From JBMOLC01 sp049324215 (lineage in GTDB: Bacteria > Patescibacteriota > Microgenomatia > UBA8517), in NCBI GenBank assembly GCA_049324215.1, contig JBMOLC010000002.1, positions 1-24,293 of the forward strand: a stretch of 24,293 bases of DNA, in the 5' to 3' direction. Positions 21,676 through 24,293 of this stretch are shown piece after piece (the first letter of the stretch is position 1; each line of letters begins with the position of its first letter). The notes beneath the pieces are model-generated. The model was not told the origin of the DNA. It did not search any database and saw only the letters and a list, made by a program, of their open reading frames with translations. A program made the position numbers and the translations under genes.

Positions 21676-22007
21676 AAAAGTAGGGCCGAAGCCGTTGCGG
21701 TTGGCGTGGGAGTTGGCGTCGGGGTGGGCGATGCGGTCGGAGAAGCGGTTGGACTCTCGGTTGGCGTGGGCGAAGGCAGAAGGATTTGGGTTTGGACTTC
21801 TTGCTCACCGAAAAATATTCTGCCTTGGATTTTGTCGATGGTCTCTGAATCAAGAGTAGGAGAGACTGGCTCTAATATTTCGCCGGGGACGTTGGGTTCT
21901 GGCTCATCGGTAAAAATTCTATAAACGCTAAAACCCACCCAAAAAAGAACCGTGATGGTTGTCAGGATGGCAATAGTGACCAAGCTAGGGACTTTTGATT
22001 TTTTCAT
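21672..22007 (-). CDS. Small membrane protein with C-terminal Ser/Thr/Pro stalk, next to pilO
   Basis: A 111-residue protein that sits where PilP would follow PilO, though I see no PilP fold. A basic N-terminus and membrane segment (8-29) are followed by an acidic stretch (DEPEPNVPGEILEPVSPTLD), a short predicted strand-helix region (TIDKIQGRIFFGEQEV) and a Ser/Thr/Pro run from residue 79 to nearly the end, which reads ATASALLL. The protein is too small for an enzyme. Both ends overlap neighbours by ATGA junctions, so it is translated with pilO and the FnIII protein. It could be a PilN/PilO partner at the membrane or a glycosylated surface peptide; the first is suggested only by gene order. 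Confidence 0.75.
   Translation of the reverse strand: MKKSKVPSLVTIAILTTITVLFWVGFSVYRIFTDEPEPNVPGEILEPVSPTLDSETIDKIQGRIFFGEQEVQTQILLPSPTPTESPTASPTASPTPTPTPTPTATASALLL
21690..21773 (-). repeat. Coding repeats of the Ser/Thr/Pro run in the 111-residue protein
   Basis: Imperfect six-base repeats encode SPTPTESPTASPTASPTPTP-like sequence at residues about 79-106. This is the third such stalk in one operon. Confidence 0.8.
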
Positions 22008-22657
22008 TTGAAAGCTACATAAGGAACCCTGCCGCTAACCAGAATTACCAGGACTTTCCCCTCTTCAGTTTCGCTGACGGTAATACCGGTCGTATCAATC
22101 GAAATGGGTCTTCTGATTTTTTCCAGGTCGTTAAGAAAAGAGGAAAGCTTAACAAAGTCTCCCGCAACGCTCACCGAAAAAGGCATGGCGAAAGCTCCCT
22201 CGGGTAGTGGAGTAATTCCTTCCTCCTTTTGTTCCTTCACTTCCCCCACCAGAGTAATCTGGCTAATGGATATTCCCAAAAGAGAGACCCCGTTTTTAGT
22301 TGCCAAGCCTTCGAGTTGTCTGACGAAGGTTTCGGGAAAAGCCGAGGAGGGAACAGAATCTTCGATGATGGGAATTCTGGTGATTTCGCTTTCAAGAATG
22401 CTCTGGGCAGTTTGTAAGTTTTGGATTTTGGTATCAAGCTTGGCCACGATTTCCTCTTTCGACTTAACTTCTTTGACCAGTGCCGCAATTGTAACAAGGG
22501 TGGGCCTGAGTGCAAAGACGGCAAAAAAGGAAATGGTGGCCAAAGAAAGAAGAATCTCAAGAAACATCTTAAGATCCTCTTTTTGTTTATAAACCGCCAA
22601 AATATTGAGGAAGAACTCTTTATATCTTAAATATTCTTTTCTCCAGCCCAAGGCCAT
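22004..22657 (-). CDS. pilO: PilO-like type IV pilus alignment protein
   Basis: A 217-residue bitopic protein with PilO architecture: a cytoplasmic N-terminus (1-30), one membrane helix (31-50), a coiled coil (about 58-95; VKEVKSKEEIVAKLDTKIQN) and a periplasm-side ferredoxin-like domain (about 108-215; FVRQLEGLATKNGVSLLGIS and SVAGDFVKLSSFLNDLEKI). PilO pairs with PilN to connect the pilus motor platform through the envelope. A strong GGAGGAGG lies 5 bases before the ATG, just inside the pilN end. The pilN stop is one base upstream, so translation is coupled. The call rests on architecture, the FLNDLEKI-type segment and adjacency to PilN; sequence similarity within PilO is always low. Confidence 0.83.
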   Translation of the reverse strand: MALGWRKEYLRYKEFFLNILAVYKQKEDLKMFLEILLSLATISFFAVFALRPTLVTIAALVKEVKSKEEIVAKLDTKIQNLQTAQSILESEITRIPIIEDSVPSSAFPETFVRQLEGLATKNGVSLLGISISQITLVGEVKEQKEEGITPLPEGAFAMPFSVSVAGDFVKLSSFLNDLEKIRRPISIDTTGITVSETEEGKVLVILVSGRVPYVAFK

Positions 22658-22658
22658 C

Positions 22659-23216
22659 TTAGCCTCCTCCTTTCTTGGGGATTGCCTTAACGGTAAAAGT
22701 AAATTGGCCCTCTTGGTCAGCGGTATCTACTCCCACCAGAGTGACTTTTTCGAAGCGGGGAGAGTTTTCCAGATTGGCGATAAATTGGGCGATACCGGTT
22801 TCGCTTCCCGAGACACCCTTAACTTGCACCGACTCTTTGTTAAAAGAAAATGCCGAGAGGGATAAGTCGGGTGGCAGAAGAGAGGTTAGAGCACTTAATG
22901 TCTCGGAGACGAAACCTTCCTCTTGGGAAAGCGAGGCAAAGATTTTTAGTTTCTTCTGCGTATTTTTGAACTGTCTTTCGAAGTCGCTTTGGGCCGAAAG
23001 GACCGCCACCTTCTGCTTGATGAGGTCATTGAGGTCTGCGTTTCGGGCGTCAAGCCAAAAACGGGAAAGGAAAACAACCATGACCACCATTTCGGTGACA
23101 ATTACAATAATCCTAAATGAGGACATTGCCCAACGCAGGGTTCTGCCGAAGGTTGTACCCTCAAATTCCTCCTCGGGCAGAAGATTGATTTGGGCCTGGT
23201 TTTTACGGGCAGCCAT
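22659..23216 (-). CDS. pilN: PilN-like type IV pilus assembly protein
   Basis: A 185-residue bitopic protein. The N-terminal INLLP motif (residues 10-14, QINLLPEEE) is the hallmark through which PilN binds the actin-like PilM inside the cell. One membrane helix (about 32-52) is followed by a coiled coil (55-95) and a small alpha/beta domain ending FTFTVKAIPKK. LLPPDLSLSAFSF and VKGVSGSETGIAQFIANLE are typical PilN phrases. No PilM, PilB or PilC gene is in the window; they may lie elsewhere. It is the first gene of the six-gene operon. An extended -10 box and a leader hairpin lie directly upstream, and no Shine-Dalgarno is seen. Confidence 0.88.
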   Translation of the reverse strand: MAARKNQAQINLLPEEEFEGTTFGRTLRWAMSSFRIIVIVTEMVVMVVFLSRFWLDARNADLNDLIKQKVAVLSAQSDFERQFKNTQKKLKIFASLSQEEGFVSETLSALTSLLPPDLSLSAFSFNKESVQVKGVSGSETGIAQFIANLENSPRFEKVTLVGVDTADQEGQFTFTVKAIPKKGGG

Positions 23217-23221
23217 ATAAG

Positions 23222-23243
23222 TTTAAGCGCCCAAGCGCCTAAA
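23222..23243 (-). promoter_or_regulatory. 22-base hairpin in the pilN leader
   Basis: TTTAGGCGC-TTGG-GCGCTTAAA on the minus strand: nine stem pairs (one G-T) and a 4-base loop. It starts about where the message should begin (near 23241) and ends 5 bases before the pilN ATG. It could also act as a weak end signal for rpsT, but no T-run follows. Confidence 0.5.
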
Positions 23244-23247
23244 TAAA

Positions 23248-23256
23248 ACTATATCA
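23248..23256 (-). promoter_or_regulatory. Extended -10 promoter of the pilN operon
   Basis: TGaTATAGT on the minus strand (TG at 23256..23255, hexamer 23253..23248). The expected start is near 23241, giving a leader of about 25 bases. No good -35 box is present. Confidence 0.5.
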
Positions 23257-23280
23257 TATGAAGCGTGCTTGTTAAGAAGG

Positions 23281-23523
23281 TTATTTTTTCTTGGGAAGAA
23301 GCCTATTCAACGTACTTTTAATTCTGGCTGCTTTATTTTTGTGGATAACATGCTTCTTGGCAGCTTTGTCTGCCAAAGAAATTGCGGCGGAAATTTTTCT
23401 TATGCTTTTAACCCTTTTAGCCAGCCGGATTGCCGCCTCAAGTTTGGAGAGGGTCGCTTTATTTAGACTTGCCTTTTTACCCGAGGCCCTTAATGCCCTT
23501 TTGGCGGTTTTTGTTACTGGCAT
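23281..23523 (-). CDS. rpsT: Ribosomal protein bS20
   Basis: An 80-residue, very basic all-helical protein that binds 16S rRNA early in 30S assembly. The sequence MPVTKTAKRALRASGKKASL begins like S20, with KTAKRALR matching the usual K-x2-KR-x-R start. RVKSIRKISAAISLADKAAKK followed by HKNKAARIKSTLNRLL is diagnostic of the S20 C-terminal half (K-N-K-A-A-R-x-K-S). The length is normal. The ATG lies 8 bases after a TATACT -10 box, so the message is nearly leaderless. It shares a divergent promoter region with murJ; the two -10 boxes overlap. Confidence 0.93.
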   Translation of the reverse strand: MPVTKTAKRALRASGKKASLNKATLSKLEAAIRLAKRVKSIRKISAAISLADKAAKKHVIHKNKAARIKSTLNRLLPKKK

Positions 23524-23539
23524 AGCCGTAAAGTATAAT
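23511..23539 (+). promoter_or_regulatory. Promoter of murJ
   Basis: TTGTTA (23511-23516), 17 bases, TATAAT (23534-23539). The expected start near 23546 gives an 18-base leader with no Shine-Dalgarno. The -35 box lies inside the rpsT coding sequence. Confidence 0.6.
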
Positions 23540-23560
23540 CTAACATTATTTCAATAGCAA
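23532..23560 (-). promoter_or_regulatory. Promoter of rpsT, sharing its -10 region with murJ
   Basis: On the minus strand: TTGCTA (23560..23555), 17 bases, TATACT (23537..23532). The expected start near 23525 leaves 1-2 bases before the ATG. Four base pairs are shared with the murJ TATAAT. Confidence 0.6.
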
Positions 23561-23563
23561 TCA

Positions 23564-24293
23564 ATGGTCGACAAGTTAATCGCTAAAGGCAAAAAATTTT
23601 TCCTTTCTCCCCAGGGGTCTGTCTTATCCGCTGCCACGATAATCATGGTCATGGTTATTGCTTCTCGCATTTTGGGGTTAGTCAGACAAAGAACTTTGGC
23701 GCACTTCTTTAGCCCCAACGAGCTTTCGCTCTTCTTTGCCGCTTTTAGACTTCCCGATTTAGTTTTTGAGGTTCTGGTTTTCGGGACTTTCTCTTCCGCT
23801 TTCATCCCAGTTTTTACCCGGGCCCTCAAAAAAGGCAGAAAAGAGGCTTGGGAAATCGCTGGGACCATAACCAACTTAGGGTTAATCTTTTTTGTAATTC
23901 TTGCGGTGGCGGTAATTCTTTTTGCCAAACCCCTTTACGGCTTATTTGCGCCGGGATTTAGTCTTGAACATCGGGACCAGATAGTCGTCTTAACTCGGAT
24001 TCTTTTTGCTGCCCAGGGATTTTTTGTTGTCAGCTACGTTTTGACGGCGGTTTTGGAGTCTTCGCGCAGATTCTTGCTGCCGGCCCTGGCGCCACTTTTT
24101 TACAATCTGGGAATTATCGCTGGAACGATATTCTTGGCCCCCGGCTATCAACTGATGGGTCCGACCTTGGGGGTCGTCCTAGGTGCCGGGCTGCATTTTT
24201 TGATCCAGCTACCCCTGGCCATTCGGCTCGGATTTAGATTTAGGCTGAAGATGAAAATAACCAAAAACGTCAAAAAAATCGGCCGGCTCGCAC
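23564..24293 (+). CDS. murJ: MurJ/MviN lipid II flippase, N-terminal part (runs off the window)
   Basis: The first 243 residues of a MurJ-family flippase, translated directly from the sequence. MurJ turns lipid II from the inner to the outer face of the membrane for wall synthesis. The opening helix region shows IASRILGLVRQRTLAHFF, matching the family's S-R-x-L-G-x-x-R-[DE] signature with Gln in place of the acidic residue. It continues with FFAAFRLPDLVFEVLVFGTF and SSAFIPVFTRALKKGRKEAW, then FAPGFS, all classic MurJ phrases (FRIPNLLRRLFAEGA..AFVP in Escherichia coli). About seven hydrophobic helices fit before the edge. It is divergent from rpsT. The start at 23564 follows a good promoter. 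It supports the envelope theme with FemAB and LCP. Confidence 0.93.
   Translation, partial: MVDKLIAKGKKFFLSPQGSVLSAATIIMVMVIASRILGLVRQRTLAHFFSPNELSLFFAAFRLPDLVFEVLVFGTFSSAFIPVFTRALKKGRKEAWEIAGTITNLGLIFFVILAVAVILFAKPLYGLFAPGFSLEHRDQIVVLTRILFAAQGFFVVSYVLTAVLESSRRFLLPALAPLFYNLGIIAGTIFLAPGYQLMGPTLGVVLGAGLHFLIQLPLAIRLGFRFRLKMKITKNVKKIGRLA

Noticed and set aside
22104..22592. 162-residue plus-strand reading frame over pilO
   Set aside because: It is antisense to pilO, whose architecture and Shine-Dalgarno are convincing.

Overview
The window looks like a compact chromosomal segment from a Candidate Phyla Radiation (Patescibacteria) bacterium, most likely of the Microgenomates type. This is inferred from gene content: an archaeal-type AspRS beside an AsnRS, a UvrD/PcrA helicase with an intein, a UvrD-PD-(D/E)XK fusion, FemAB and LCP wall genes, PilN/PilO followed by Ser/Thr/Pro-rich surface proteins, and very short or negative intergenic gaps. 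TGA is used as a stop in several genes, so this is not a UGA-Gly lineage. No tRNA, rRNA, CRISPR array or insertion sequence was seen, and no stretch over 300 bases lacks a gene.

Layout. Positions 1-3416 hold three aminoacyl-tRNA synthetases: partial metG (-), aspS (+) and an asnS-type gene (-). Positions 3529-4753 hold an unknown 134-residue protein (+), a TrpR/YerC-family regulator (-) and a small membrane protein (-). Positions 4819-9218 (+) encode RmuC, a type IV pilin-like protein and a helicase-nuclease. Positions 9213-13920 (-) encode a UvrD/PcrA helicase carrying a 367-residue intein, then two FemAB-like proteins. Position 13953 starts an LCP (LytR-CpsA-Psr) protein. Positions 15038-16119 (-) hold a PIG-V-like mannosyltransferase split by a frameshift. 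Positions 16070-18454 (+) encode a 794-residue double GT-C protein whose C-terminal half is a protein O-mannosyltransferase (PMT). Positions 18451-23216 (-) form a six-gene chain: pilN, pilO and four membrane-anchored proteins, three of which carry Ser/Thr/Pro-rich stalks. The window ends with rpsT (-) and the 5' part of murJ (+).

How the genes fit together. The centre and right side read as a cell-envelope block: peptidoglycan cross-bridge (FemAB), wall polymer attachment (LCP), lipid-II flipping (MurJ), pilus assembly (PilN/PilO), and surface proteins with mucin-like stalks lying next to a PMT that could glycosylate them. I regard this PMT/GT-C plus mucin-like pilus-operon arrangement as the best candidate for an undescribed system.

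Expression signals. Several first genes of transcription units have a -10 box that puts the predicted transcript start within a few bases of the start codon, which suggests leaderless mRNAs. Downstream genes in operons use stop/start overlap or a strong Shine-Dalgarno. Three convergent gene pairs overlap at their stop codons, leaving no room for an intergenic terminator. All transcript starts are predictions from sequence.
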